A stretch of 64,000 bases of DNA. Source: an uncultured Dehalococcoidia bacterium (lineage in GTDB: Bacteria; Chloroflexota; Dehalococcoidia; Lucifugimonadales; GCA-2712585). The stretch spans positions 1,425,141 to 1,489,140 of the forward strand of contig OX638324.1 in assembly GCA_951812825.1 (NCBI GenBank), in the 5' to 3' direction. The position numbers and the translations under genes were made by a program. Of this stretch, positions 32,418 through 40,572 are shown in pieces; position 1 is the stretch's first letter, and every line of letters starts with the position of its first letter. The notes beneath the pieces are model-generated. The model was not told the origin of the DNA and did no database searches. It saw only the letters and a program-made list of their open reading frames with translations.

Positions 32418-32972
32418 ATCGGACGCATTAGCGGAATCTACCTAACCCCCTTCTTCAGATCCCTCGGACGTGGTCGCCCGGCCCTTGTTGCCGCGTTGCT
32501 CCTTCTCGGAAGTTTCGCTCTGGCCGCGTGTGGCGGAGGGGGCGGAGGCGACTCCAATGGCGAAGCTCCCGCGGCCGCCACACAGGCCGCTCCTGCTGCT
32601 GCGGCTACCCAGGCCGCTCCAGCCGCCGGCGAATTGACTCCCACCGGGACATTCACAGAGGAGGAGTTGATTCTGCCAGAACAGTGGGAATCTTTCGAGG
32701 TGGAACTGGTCGTGGGAGACCACGTAGTTGCCACCTACACTTCCGTGCCCAAGGCGGTCGGCGGATTCGCCGAATCCGGCGCCCTGGGCAGGCCCGGGCT
32801 CGTCTTTAACGTGAACGATCCAATCGGCGACTCCATATACCAGGGAGAGCAGGTGGCGGACGGCGGCACAGAGTTCACCGCGGAGGTGAACGGCACGTAC
32901 GAGCTCACCTTCCTGAACCCGGTTGTGCGAAACCTGCAGGAAGTCAAGCTGGAGTATATGATCAACCCGTAG
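32418..32972 (+). CDS. Small lipoprotein with GOLD-like beta domain, apparent ATC start
   Basis: About 184 residues when read from the ATC codon at 32418, which stands 7 bases after a perfect AAGGAGG (32404-32410). This start gives a complete lipoprotein signal: basic residues (Arg3, Arg14, Arg18, Arg20), a hydrophobic core and lipobox LAAC with Cys38. The first conventional start in frame, a TTG at 32496, would leave only 11 residues before the cysteine and no positive charge. After an Ala/Thr/Gln/Pro linker comes a beta-sandwich-like domain (VVGDHVVATYTSVPK..., FNVNDPIGDSIYQGEQ, FTAEVNGTYELTFLNP) that resembles GOLD domains. The role is unknown; it probably works with the preceding lipoprotein. 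Confidence 0.65.
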   Translation: MGRISGIYLTPFFRSLGRGRPALVAALLLLGSFALAACGGGGGGDSNGEAPAAATQAAPAAAATQAAPAAGELTPTGTFTEEELILPEQWESFEVELVVGDHVVATYTSVPKAVGGFAESGALGRPGLVFNVNDPIGDSIYQGEQVADGGTEFTAEVNGTYELTFLNPVVRNLQEVKLEYMINP

Positions 32973-33150
32973 GGGTTTCGGACGAGTTTTCCCTAAAACC
33001 TACATCGCTTTGACAGTTGCCGGTTTGCCCTTATATGGGGCGGCGACAGTTGAGGCGGTTTCGGTTTTCCTGGGCCTCCACCCCATACCACAGTCCCAGC
33101 ACAGCTAATTGCCCAAGTTATCCCGCGGGTGGGGGTTCTCTTGCGAGGGG

Positions 33151-34668
33151 TTAGGGCTGCTGGCGGATGAAGTCTGAGACTTTCTCGCCGATCATGATGC
33201 AGGTGGCGTTGGGGTTTACCCTGACAACGTCGGGCATTATGGACGCGTCTGCCACTCGCAGGCCCTCCAGGCCGTGGACGCGGCTGTACTGGTCGACAAC
33301 GGCCAGAGGGTCTGTATGAGGTCCCATCTTGCAGGTGCCGGAGGAGTGGTGACCCGTGGTGACGTTCTCCAGTATCCACTGATTTAGTGAATCCTCAGAC
33401 GCCATTTCCTGGTCGTTGGGGGCAACCCGCTGGGCGAGCATATGCTTCATGGCGGGGCTTTCCGCCAGTTCGATGGCGAGGTGGACGCCTTCGCGGACTC
33501 GGGCCAGGTCCCAAGGGTCCTGCAGGTAGTTGTATTCCAGATGGGGCGGGGCGGAGACATCGGCGGATGTTAGAGTCAGGCGACCGGCTCCCCGGGCGTA
33601 TTCCAGGCAGGCGCTCAAGCGAGTGTGGGGAGCGCCGTCGAAGACCCATCGGTTGTCCACGCTGATGGACATGTCGTGGGGAGTGTCCGAGCCTGCGGCG
33701 GTGTAACGGAGGAATACGAGGCTCAGGACGGAGTCCTTCTGCTTCATGCCAGCGTCCCGGTAGATGACGCCGGACACGGGGTGGTTTCGGAGGTTGCGGC
33801 CCACACCTGGAAGGTGATGCTTCGTTTCGATGCCCATGTCGGTGAGGTGATCATCGGGCCCGATGCCGGAGCGCATGAGGAGCATGGGGGAGCCGAAGGC
33901 GCCGGCGCTACAGACTATCTCATGGCCGTATACCCGGAAGGTCTGACCGTCGCTGATGACTTCCACGCCAACGGCGCGGTTGCCTTCCAGCAGAACCCGC
34001 CGAACCAGGGCATTGCTCCGGATGGTCAGATTGAGCCGGTGTCTGGCCAGGTCCAGGTAGGCCATTGCGGTATTGACGCGAAGGCCGCCGACGTTGCTGA
34101 CAGGATAGGCGCCGACGCCGGCAGCATCGGGGAGGTTCATGTCGGGACTTTCAGAGAACCCACGGTCCAGGCAGGCACGATAGAAGGCCCGGAGGTTGGG
34201 CTCCCATTCGGTTTGGGGAACGCGGCGGACGGGGAGGGGGCCTTCCTTGTTGTGGAAGTCGCCGTCGAAGTCGAGGTCTCGTTCGATGCGAAGATAGCAG
34301 GGCAGCACTCTCCGGTAGGACCATTCCGGGTTGCCCCAGGCAGCCCAGGAGTCGAAGTCGTGAGTTGCGCCACGGAGAAATATGGAGCTGTTGATGGTGC
34401 TGGTGCCGCCCATTGCTCTGCCGGAGGGCATCAGCATGGGCTCTGTCTTCTGAGGGTTGGCGCGGGCGGCGTAGTTGCGAACGTGGGGGTCTTGGTAGCC
34501 GGCCATGACGTGGTAGCCGCGGGCCAGGAGTTCCGGCAGTCGCTCAACGTTGGGATAGTCGGGGCCGTCCTCGAGCAGCAGAACGGAGCAGGAGGGATCT
34601 TCCGAGAGTCGCGCGGCAAGAGGGGCGCCGGCGGAACCGGCGCCCACAACGATAACGTCGTAACGCAA
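33151..34668 (-). CDS. GMC-family FAD oxidoreductase (choline dehydrogenase-like)
   Basis: An FAD-dependent alcohol or aldehyde oxidoreductase of about 505 residues. The N-terminal dinucleotide fold is YDVIVVGAGSAGAPLAARLSEDPS. Then come the GMC signature RAMGGTSTINSSIFLRG, the second signature CSAGAFGSPMLLMRSGIG and the C-terminal catalytic pair region (HHSSGTCKMG, with the active-site His and VNPNATCIMIGEKVSDFI). The start chosen is TTG at 34668, with GGAGG 8 bases ahead; the longer frame to a GTG at 34719 adds a proline-rich peptide. A truncated near copy of its residues about 110-185 lies at 36180-36398. The substrate is unknown. Confidence 0.92.
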   Translation of the reverse strand: MRYDVIVVGAGSAGAPLAARLSEDPSCSVLLLEDGPDYPNVERLPELLARGYHVMAGYQDPHVRNYAARANPQKTEPMLMPSGRAMGGTSTINSSIFLRGATHDFDSWAAWGNPEWSYRRVLPCYLRIERDLDFDGDFHNKEGPLPVRRVPQTEWEPNLRAFYRACLDRGFSESPDMNLPDAAGVGAYPVSNVGGLRVNTAMAYLDLARHRLNLTIRSNALVRRVLLEGNRAVGVEVISDGQTFRVYGHEIVCSAGAFGSPMLLMRSGIGPDDHLTDMGIETKHHLPGVGRNLRNHPVSGVIYRDAGMKQKDSVLSLVFLRYTAAGSDTPHDMSISVDNRWVFDGAPHTRLSACLEYARGAGRLTLTSADVSAPPHLEYNYLQDPWDLARVREGVHLAIELAESPAMKHMLAQRVAPNDQEMASEDSLNQWILENVTTGHHSSGTCKMGPHTDPLAVVDQYSRVHGLEGLRVADASIMPDVVRVNPNATCIMIGEKVSDFIRQQP

Positions 34669-34774
34669 GGGGCGAACCTCCGGTGAGTTCTTGGGTGGAA
34701 GCGGAGGATATTTTACCACCGTTCATGGAGAAGGGTGGGAATACAATCGCCACATCTGAGCATGGGGGAGCGGT

Positions 34775-35025
34775 AAAGATGGATTCCCGCCTCCGTGTCG
34801 TGGCACGAGAGCAGGCTTTGCACGGGAATGACGGAGGGTGAGGAGGGGGATTTTCATCTGTGGGCCTGACGGAGGAGTTAGATTCTTCGTCGCGGAGCCT
34901 GCTCAGAATGACAGGTTGGGGGGGTCAGGATGACATGGGGGGGTCTGTACAGCCATGATGAAATGAAGGTGGGGCGGGCGGTTCGCGAACTGCCCCTACG
35001 GAGGAGGGGGTATGTGGGTGGGTAG
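34775..35025. repeat. Composite block of dispersed repeats
   Basis: Contains a family C element (from GGATTCCCGCC to GCACGGGAATGACGG, 34780-34842), a family A element (34876-34912) and a family B palindrome GGGCGGTTCGCGAACTGCCCC (34976-34998). Confidence 0.65.
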
Positions 35026-35044
35026 GCTGCGGGGTTCCTGAGGC

Positions 35045-35971
35045 TTAGCAGAATGGCAGACTGATGGATTCGATGTCGCCAGACGGTATTCCTCTCAACC
35101 CTTCGGGTATGCATCCGGTCAGCCGGCTACTACCAACCCACAGACCTTCCAAGTTCGAGAGGCGGCCAAGTTCTGACGGCATCTCCCCCGTCCAGTTGTT
35201 ACCGTTCAGAAACAGACGCTTAAGCTCAGAGAGTTTGCCAAGCTCAGGGGGAATCTCCCCTTCCATGTCGTTACCACTCAGGTCCAGGTTTTCCAGGTTA
35301 GAGAGGTTGCCCAAATCGGGCGGTATCTCACCACTGAACTGGTTATTTTCAAGACTCAGATTTTCTAGTCTCGGGAGGTTGCCCAAATCGGGCGGTATCT
35401 CACCACTGAACTGGTTATCTCCAAGACGCAGACTTAATAGTCTCGGGAGGTTGCCCAAATCGGGCGGTATCTCACCGCTTAACTGATTGCCGCTGAGCTC
35501 CAGAGTTGCAAGATAGGTGAGGTTGGCAAGTTCCGCTGGAATCTCCCCGCTCACCTGGTTATCCGTGGTCCCCAACACAATCAGGTAGGAGAGACTGCCC
35601 AGTTCGGGCGGCAGCTCCCCACTCAGCTGATTATCGGTAAGGCGCAGATGAAAGACACGGCCAGCGCTGTTAGTGGCTACCCCATGCCATTCATCAATGG
35701 GAGCGTCGCTCAGCCAGTTGGTGTTGTTCGTCCAATTATCTCCATCCATAGCATGATAGAACGCGACCAGTGCGGCTCTGTCTGTTGCCGGGTTTCCCGC
35801 GCCTGTCGCAGACGTGCCTCCCGGTGCTGTGCCATTGGTTGAAGATCCGCCGCATGCAGACAGCAGGACTGCCGCAGAGCAGCAGAGAGCCAGCACGCCG
35901 ATAAACACAACAGCGAAGGGCGCGCTGAGGAATGAAGAATTAAGCGTTTCTTCCTTGTCTGGAGACCTCAT
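35045..35971 (-). CDS. Leucine-rich-repeat lipoprotein of the plant-type LRR class
   Basis: A 308-residue lipoprotein with a signal and lipobox LLSAC (Cys40), then a capping domain (TDRAALVAFYHAMDGDNWTNNTNWLSDAPIDEWHGV) and about eight 24-residue repeats of the L-x2-L-x-L-x2-N-x-(F/L)-S-G-E-I-P type. It ends with LTGCIPEGLRGI and a closing Cys. Such proteins are exported and bind other proteins or polysaccharides. Three neighbouring repeats are nearly identical at the DNA level, so the array is still expanding or shrinking. It stands alone. Confidence 0.88.
   Translation of the reverse strand: MRSPDKEETLNSSFLSAPFAVVFIGVLALCCSAAVLLSACGGSSTNGTAPGGTSATGAGNPATDRAALVAFYHAMDGDNWTNNTNWLSDAPIDEWHGVATNSAGRVFHLRLTDNQLSGELPPELGSLSYLIVLGTTDNQVSGEIPAELANLTYLATLELSGNQLSGEIPPDLGNLPRLLSLRLGDNQFSGEIPPDLGNLPRLENLSLENNQFSGEIPPDLGNLSNLENLDLSGNDMEGEIPPELGKLSELKRLFLNGNNWTGEMPSELGRLSNLEGLWVGSSRLTGCIPEGLRGIPSGDIESISLPFC
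35290..35490. repeat. Near-identical 72-base tandem units inside the LRR gene
   Basis: The stretch beginning GAGGTTGCCCAAATCGGGCG recurs at about 35300, 35373 and 35445, a period close to 72 bases (24 codons), with only a few differences between units. Confidence 0.8.
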
Positions 35972-36179
35972 CTTGTAACCCCTCTCAATCTGCTCTAAGA
36001 GACTAGAGTCTTTCCGAAGTTGCGTTCACTGCCAGGGCGGACACATCACTGATATTGTGAGTACGTCCGTAGAACTTTTTGAGGGATTGCTTCAGATCGA
36101 CTTTGGAAAGGCCTCTAGAGGGAGGGACGACCAAAGCAGACCTATAGCATCTCGGCTATTGTAAGACCTTGCAACGGTT

Positions 36180-36398
36180 TTCGACAAGCCTCGGGCCAGG
36201 CGGGCCCGGCAGAAGGCGCGCAGGTTGGGCTTCCACTCGCTTTGGGGGACACGGCGAACGGGCAGGGGGCCTTCCTTGTTGTGAAAGTCGCCGCCGAAGT
36301 CCAGGTCGCGCTTGATGCGAAGATAGCAGGGCAGCACTTTCCGGTAGGACCATTCAGGATTGCCCCAGGCAGCCCAGGAACCGAAGTCGTGAGTTGCG
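36180..36398 (-). pseudogene. Fragment of a GMC oxidoreductase gene (duplicate of 34150-34368)
   Basis: Read on the minus strand this gives THDFGSWAAWGNPEWSYRKV and following residues to NLRAFCRARLARGL, nearly the same as residues in the intact GMC protein (THDFDSWAAWGNPEWSYRRV...). Only about 73 codons are present. The 5' side ends abruptly at 36398, where the GMC sequence (GAGTTGCG) changes directly into a family A repeat (CTCAGGATGACATGTGG); the 3' side degrades near 36180. No start codon or FAD fold is kept. Confidence 0.85.
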
Positions 36399-36540
36399 CT
36401 CAGGATGACATGTGGGGGTGCTGCACTCAGGGTAAGGGAAGTGGGATTCACCCCCATCCCCCGCCTTTGCGGGGGCAGGCTCAAACCTTCCCCCATCAAG
36501 AGGGAAGGTTGAAGACGGCAGGGGGAAGGGGTTTTCGCGG
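36396..36540. repeat. Composite block of dispersed repeats
   Basis: A truncated family A element (36396-36418), then two family D arms with GCCTTTGCGGGGGCAGGC and CCTTCCCCCATC...GAGGGAAGG, running up to the stop codon region of the next gene. Confidence 0.6.
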
Positions 36541-36558
36541 TTAGGGGGACGGCCAGTG

Positions 36559-37122
36559 CTACTTGCGGTTCTGAGCTTCGATCCTGGTGAGGATGTCGCG
36601 AATTTCCGCCAGCAATTCGTTGGCGACGGTGGGCGTTGCTGCAAAAGCGGCGGCGGTGGGGGTGGTCTCGGCGCCGCCTTCCAACACAACCTGACGCTGG
36701 CGGAGGATGGCGTCGCGGAAGGCAACGGGGTCAACCACACCTATGAGGTCACCCTCGCTGCCGCCGTCCTGGCCTGTCCCGCCGGCCGTCTCCACCTTCA
36801 AACCCCTGACTCCGCAATAGCGCATCCACGGGTCGTCGTGCAGACGCACGTCGGTGACGCGGTTGAGGGGAATGGTGGCCTCCTTGCGAAAGAAGACGCC
36901 CTTGTTTACCTGGACGGCGTTGGTGGTAAGCCGGGCGGACATTCGCCTCAGACTTTCGGGGGCGTACCAGCGGGCGAATAGAAGCCCGAAGGGGATGAGG
37001 GGGATACCGACGACGGTGATAATCATGACAAGGACGATGACGCCGGCGGTGTACTTCTTCACCATTGGGTGGAATTCGGCTTCCATGAGGGTTTCGCCGG
37101 TTACGTCCATGGAATCATTCAT
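36559..37122 (-). CDS. PH-domain (bPH2/YdbS-like) membrane protein
   Basis: A 187-residue protein. Residues about 20-55 form a hairpin of two membrane segments (VKKYTAGVIVLVMIITVVGIPLIPFGLLFARW). The bacterial PH-like domain follows (RRMSARLTTNAVQVNKGVFFRKEATIPLNRVTDVRLHDDPWMRYCGVRGLKVETAG), and the C-terminus is helical (VANELLAEIRDILTRIEAQNRK). This is the DUF304/bPH2 layout, often seen in envelope proteins; the function is unknown. AAGGAG precedes the ATG. The C-terminal helix may form a coiled coil. Confidence 0.85.
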   Translation of the reverse strand: MNDSMDVTGETLMEAEFHPMVKKYTAGVIVLVMIITVVGIPLIPFGLLFARWYAPESLRRMSARLTTNAVQVNKGVFFRKEATIPLNRVTDVRLHDDPWMRYCGVRGLKVETAGGTGQDGGSEGDLIGVVDPVAFRDAILRQRQVVLEGGAETTPTAAAFAATPTVANELLAEIRDILTRIEAQNRK

Positions 37123-37199
37123 GATGCGGCTCCTTTGAGAAGTGAGTTAGTGGAGATATTTTCGATTTTCGGCACCTGTCTTCATAGGGGCGGGCGTTA

Positions 37200-37425
37200 C
37201 GCCGGAATGACCATTATAGGTGGGAAAAGGGCGGTTTGCGAACGGGCCCGATGGAGTTGCGGTGGAGGATTATTTTTCGTGGGGGAAGAGGGTTGCGATA
37301 GGTTCCCGGCCCAGTATTCGCGGGAACGAGAGGGATCACCCCTGTCCCAGCCTTTCCCCATCAGGGGGAAGGGGTTTCGAGGCGACGAGATTCCTCGACT
37401 TCGCCGCGCTACGCTCGGAATTGAA
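37200..37425. repeat. Composite block of dispersed repeats
   Basis: Family B variant (GGGCGGTTTGCGAACGGGCCC, 37228-37250), family E variant (GGTTCCCGGC...CGCGGGAACGAGAGG, about 37300-37332), family D (CCCCATCAGGGGGAAGGGG, about 37345-37375) and family A (37380-37420) in one continuous run. Confidence 0.65.
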
Positions 37426-37450
37426 AATGCCAGGTAATTGGATGACAGAA

Positions 37451-37550
37451 TTAGAGAGATTGTAGGGTTTCCAGGGGAGTCTTGCCGCCGAGGGCCTGGT
37501 GGGGTCTGACTGTTTGGAAGCGAGTTGGGCGGCTGTATGGACTCTCCCGG
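37451..37550 (-). pseudogene. C-terminal remnant of an integrase-core transposase
   Basis: On the minus strand a frame reads ...TRFQTVRPHQALGGKTPLE and then TLQSL before a TAA at 37451-37453. The R-P-H-Q-A-L-G-G-K-T-P motif is the hallmark of the C-terminus of IS3/IS481-type DDE transposases. Only 30 or so codons are left, and no upstream catalytic part or terminal repeats are seen. Confidence 0.6.
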
Positions 37551-37853
37551 TCAAGCTGTCTGGAAGGGCAGGCCGTTTATCAGCCATACCTTGCAGAGCT
37601 TGACTATGTCCGGTTAGGGTGGTTGTATGAGATTGCGATGAAAGGGAAAGGAGCTTGGCTTGTACATCAGGTTGACTGAGGGGTAGAGATGGGTGGACTT
37701 TCCTTAGCAAAGAGGTGAAGAAGGTGTGAAGCCAGACCTGGGTGTTACATCAAGCAAGGAATCGCCAACCGTAGGGTTGACCAAGAGAATACACTGGAAA
37801 TGAAAGATGGCGAACTTCAGAGATCGTTCGAAGAGGGACTAAGGAGTCAAAGT

Positions 37854-38048
37854 ATGTGGGAGAACATTGGGAAAGAAGAAAAAGAGTCCAGTGAGGATGA
37901 GGGATGCGGCTGTGGGTGCTTCGCAACGGTTTTATTGATAGTCGGCCTGGTGGTTGTCATTGCATGGTGGATGGGTTGGCTGGGGGTATGGTGGGACACA
38001 GCGCGGGAGTGGATTTGCGAGGTAGTGTGTAATGGGACGGTGGGATAG
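37854..38048 (+). CDS. Small single-pass membrane protein
   Basis: A 64-residue protein from the ATG at 37854, which has AAGGAG 8 bases ahead; the frame is open another 18 codons upstream. It has a charged N-terminus (ENIGKEEKESSEDEG), a CGCGC cysteine cluster right at the membrane, a hydrophobic segment VLLIVGLVVVIAWWMGWLGVWW and a short tail with another Cys pair (WICEVVC). The cysteine cluster could bind metal or be lipidated, but nothing proves this. No family recognised. It lies next to the transposase remnant. Confidence 0.5.
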   Translation: MWENIGKEEKESSEDEGCGCGCFATVLLIVGLVVVIAWWMGWLGVWWDTAREWICEVVCNGTVG

Positions 38049-38059
38049 AGGGAAGAGGG

Positions 38060-38260
38060 GAGCGTTGGGTACGAGATCCTTCGGCTGCTCGTCGCTGCGC
38101 TCAGGATGAAATGGGGGCGTTGGATTGGGATGTGTGGGTCCCCGCATCCGGAGACCTTTGCATTACCAGCGACGGACTGTCGATAGGGGTCTGTGGAGAC
38201 GCTCGCCATAGCTAAATCATAGGATTCTGGATTCCGGCTTTCGCCGGAATGACGGTTATT
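38060..38260. repeat. Composite block of dispersed repeats
   Basis: Family A element (GATCCTTCGGCTGCTCGTCG..CTCAGGATGAAATG, 38069-38110) and a clean family C hairpin GGATTCCGGCTTTCGCCGGAATGACGG (38226-38252 region) separated by unrelated sequence. Confidence 0.6.
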
Positions 38261-38337
38261 CAAAGGTCTCCATCCGCGAGGACAGGAGGGGGTTGGGGGG
38301 CCATTTTAATAGTGCCGAAAGCAATTGAGAGTTATCT

Positions 38338-39171
38338 CTAGTACATCATGGCACCGCCGGCCACGGGAATGGATAGGCCGGTGAGGTAGTCGGACTGGCT
38401 GGAAGCGAGGAAGGCAGCCGTGTCGGCTACGTCCTGGCCGTTGGCAACTCGGCCCAGGGGTATTACTTTGGCGCGTTCCGCAAACATACGGGCGCGGTAT
38501 TCTTCCGCCGATTCGCCCTCCGGAGCGAGGGCCGCGGCGATGCCGGTGATTCTTTCCGTTTCCACCAGGCCGGGGCAGATGGCGTTGACGTTGATGCCGT
38601 GGGGCGCGAGCTCCAGGGCGAGGGACTGGGTGAAGCCGATGAGGGCGAATTTGGAGGCGCAGTAGGCGGCGTAGCGGGCGATGCCCTGCTTTCCCGCGCC
38701 GGAGGAGATGATGATGATTTTCCCTTTGCGGCCATCGTGGAGCATCTGCCGCGACACAGCCCGGGAGCAGAGGAAGGTGCCCTTGACGTTGACGCGCTGG
38801 ACGGTGTCCCAGGCGTCTTCTTCGAGTTCCACGACGGGAACCCGGTCGGGACCCGCGGCAGACCCGGCGTTGTTTACGAGGATGTGGATGGGGCCGAGGC
38901 ACTCGGAGGTCTCGCGAACCATGGCTTCCACCTGGGCAGCGTCTGAAACGTCGGCGATGATGCTGATGGAGCGGCGGCCAAGGTCCCTGATTTCTTCTAC
39001 GACACTGTCCACGCCGCGCCACGAATCGCTGCCTGCGTGAGGGTTGGAGGTAACGTCGTTGACGGCGACGTCGGCGCCTTCCCGGGCCAACCGGAGGGCT
39101 ATGGCGCGGCCTATGCCGTGTTGGCCTCCGGCGCCGGTGACGAGGGCAACTTTACCTTGCAGGTTGTACAT
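38338..39171 (-). CDS. Short-chain dehydrogenase/reductase
   Basis: A 277-residue classical SDR. The cofactor site is VTGAGGQHGIGRAIALRLAREGADVAV, followed by the NNAG motif (ILVNNAGSAAG), the catalytic Ser region (IIISSGAGKQGIARYAAYCASK with Tyr and Lys of Y-x3-K) and the C-terminal IPVAGGAMMY. It is an NAD(P)-dependent alcohol/ketone oxidoreductase, close in style to 3-oxoacyl-ACP reductase-like catabolic SDRs; the substrate is unknown. The gene is isolated between repeat blocks. Confidence 0.92.
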   Translation of the reverse strand: MYNLQGKVALVTGAGGQHGIGRAIALRLAREGADVAVNDVTSNPHAGSDSWRGVDSVVEEIRDLGRRSISIIADVSDAAQVEAMVRETSECLGPIHILVNNAGSAAGPDRVPVVELEEDAWDTVQRVNVKGTFLCSRAVSRQMLHDGRKGKIIIISSGAGKQGIARYAAYCASKFALIGFTQSLALELAPHGINVNAICPGLVETERITGIAAALAPEGESAEEYRARMFAERAKVIPLGRVANGQDVADTAAFLASSQSDYLTGLSIPVAGGAMMY

Positions 39172-39469
39172 TTCAGATGCTACCAGTGGCCGTAGGTTTC
39201 ACAAGGGTTCCTGAATGGTACACCTTACGGGTATATCTCATCAAACGGGGGAGGGGGTGTGGCCGTTGAGGTGGGGAGTGGCGTTGGTGTGGATTGCCCT
39301 CCGCAGGCAAGACTCGTCACCAAGGGGGAGGTGATTACAAGAGATAGAATTTTGCGCTTAAGGATGCGCTTATGAAGTTGCCAGTTCATACTTCAGGCTG
39401 GGGCTACAGGGGATGCGCCGCACCCAGGCGGTGTGTGAGAACGTAGGTCAACGTGGGCCGCGGTGACGT
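39172..39469. other. Intergenic stretch without recognised gene
   Basis: About 300 bases upstream of the SDR gene. No supported frame or RNA. The following 140 bases are repeats (39470-39610). Confidence 0.4.
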
Positions 39470-39610
39470 GGGGGAAGGCAAAAGATGGGTCCCCGCCTTC
39501 GCGAGGACAAGAGGAATCATCCCCATACGAATCTCTCCCCATCAAGGTGGAAGGACGAAGATGGATTCCGGCTCGGGGGCCGGAATGACGGTTATCCAAA
39601 GAGCTCCATC
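39470..39610. repeat. Composite block of dispersed repeats
   Basis: Family E variant (GGGTCCCCGCCTTCGCGAGGACAAGAGG), family D variant (CTCCCCATCAAGGTGGAAGG) and family C hairpin (GATTCCGGCTCGGGGGCCGG then AATGACGG) in direct succession. Confidence 0.6.
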
Positions 39611-39639
39611 TGCTGAACGACGAAGATGGGTGGAGGCGC

Positions 39640-40548
39640 TTACATCATGCGGACGATGATCTTGTCGGACTGCTCCTTGGTGATTCCGAGGGAGCGGAAG
39701 CCAAGGGGGCCGCCCTCTCTCAGAACAGGCTCCAGACCATCCAGGGTTGGGGCCTCTCTCTGGAGGAACACGCCGGTATAGATGACGTCTCCCCAGACCA
39801 TGGCCTTTTCGCAAGCGGCTTTCCAATCGCTGGAATCGTGCCCTTCTTCCTCCAGCTTCTTGACGCGGGTCTTGAAGAAGGGGTGGGTGTTGTCCTTATT
39901 GAAGGTGACGCAGGGGCTGAACACGTCGATGAGGGAGAACCCCTTGTGCTGCATACCCTTGATGATTACTTCGGTCATGTGACGGATGTCTCCGCTGTAG
40001 GCACGGGCGACAAAAGTGGCACCGTTCATGATGGACGAGGTGATGGGGTTGACGGGGGGTTCGACGCTTCCGAAGGGGGTGCTCTTGGTCTTCATGCCCT
40101 CGGTGCTGGTGGGGGAGATCTGGCCGGTGGTAAGGCCGTAGATCTGGTTGTTCATCACTACCATGGTGAGGTCCACGTTGCGGCGGGCGGTGTGAACGAA
40201 GTGGTTGCCGCCGATGCCGTAGCCGTCGCCATCGCCGGTGGTGACGATGATGTTCATTTCGTGGTTGCCCATTTTCGCGCCTGTCGCCACGGCAAGGGCG
40301 CGGCCGTGGAGGGTGTGCATTCCGTAGGTGTTGACGTAGCCGGGCAGGTTGGATGAGCAGCCGATGCCGCTGATCACCATGATCTCGTGGGGCTGCAGGC
40401 CCTGCTCGGCGCAAGCCCTCTGAATGCTATTGAGCACGCCAAAGTCGCCGCAACCGGGACACCAGTCGGGGTTCACAGGGCCGCGAAAGTCTCTGGCCGT
40501 CAGCTTGCGTGCGGGTTTGCCCGACGCGATATCTACAACGGTTGTCAT
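39640..40548 (-). CDS. korB: 2-oxoacid:ferredoxin oxidoreductase, beta subunit
   Basis: The thiamine-diphosphate-binding subunit of a 2-oxoglutarate-type ferredoxin oxidoreductase, about 302 residues from the ATG at 40548. It shows WCPGCGDFGVL with the iron-sulfur cysteines, GIGCSSNLPGY, the ThDP motif GDGDGYGIGGNHFVHTARRN...NNQIYGLTTGQ and the distal FSPCVTFN cysteine. Together with the alpha subunit encoded just upstream in transcription order it decarboxylates 2-oxoglutarate (or a related oxoacid) to the CoA ester and reduces ferredoxin. It lies 24 bases behind korA on the same strand. Confidence 0.93.
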   Translation of the reverse strand: MTTVVDIASGKPARKLTARDFRGPVNPDWCPGCGDFGVLNSIQRACAEQGLQPHEIMVISGIGCSSNLPGYVNTYGMHTLHGRALAVATGAKMGNHEMNIIVTTGDGDGYGIGGNHFVHTARRNVDLTMVVMNNQIYGLTTGQISPTSTEGMKTKSTPFGSVEPPVNPITSSIMNGATFVARAYSGDIRHMTEVIIKGMQHKGFSLIDVFSPCVTFNKDNTHPFFKTRVKKLEEEGHDSSDWKAACEKAMVWGDVIYTGVFLQREAPTLDGLEPVLREGGPLGFRSLGITKEQSDKIIVRMM

Positions 40549-40572
40549 CCTAATCACCTCTTTGGACTATTG

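Noticed and set aside
37336-37710. 124-codon minus-strand frame covering the transposase remnant
   Set aside because: It is out of frame with the RPHQALGGKTP motif and runs into repeat sequence.
7311-39610. CRISPR arrays
   Set aside because: The repeats are of several families, irregularly spaced, without spacers of constant length and without cas genes. The tandem units at 35290 are coding LRR repeats.
39393-39659. Short frames on both strands in the repeat block
   Set aside because: They translate dispersed repeats (for example peptides with PAKAG- or RHSG-like words) and not genes.
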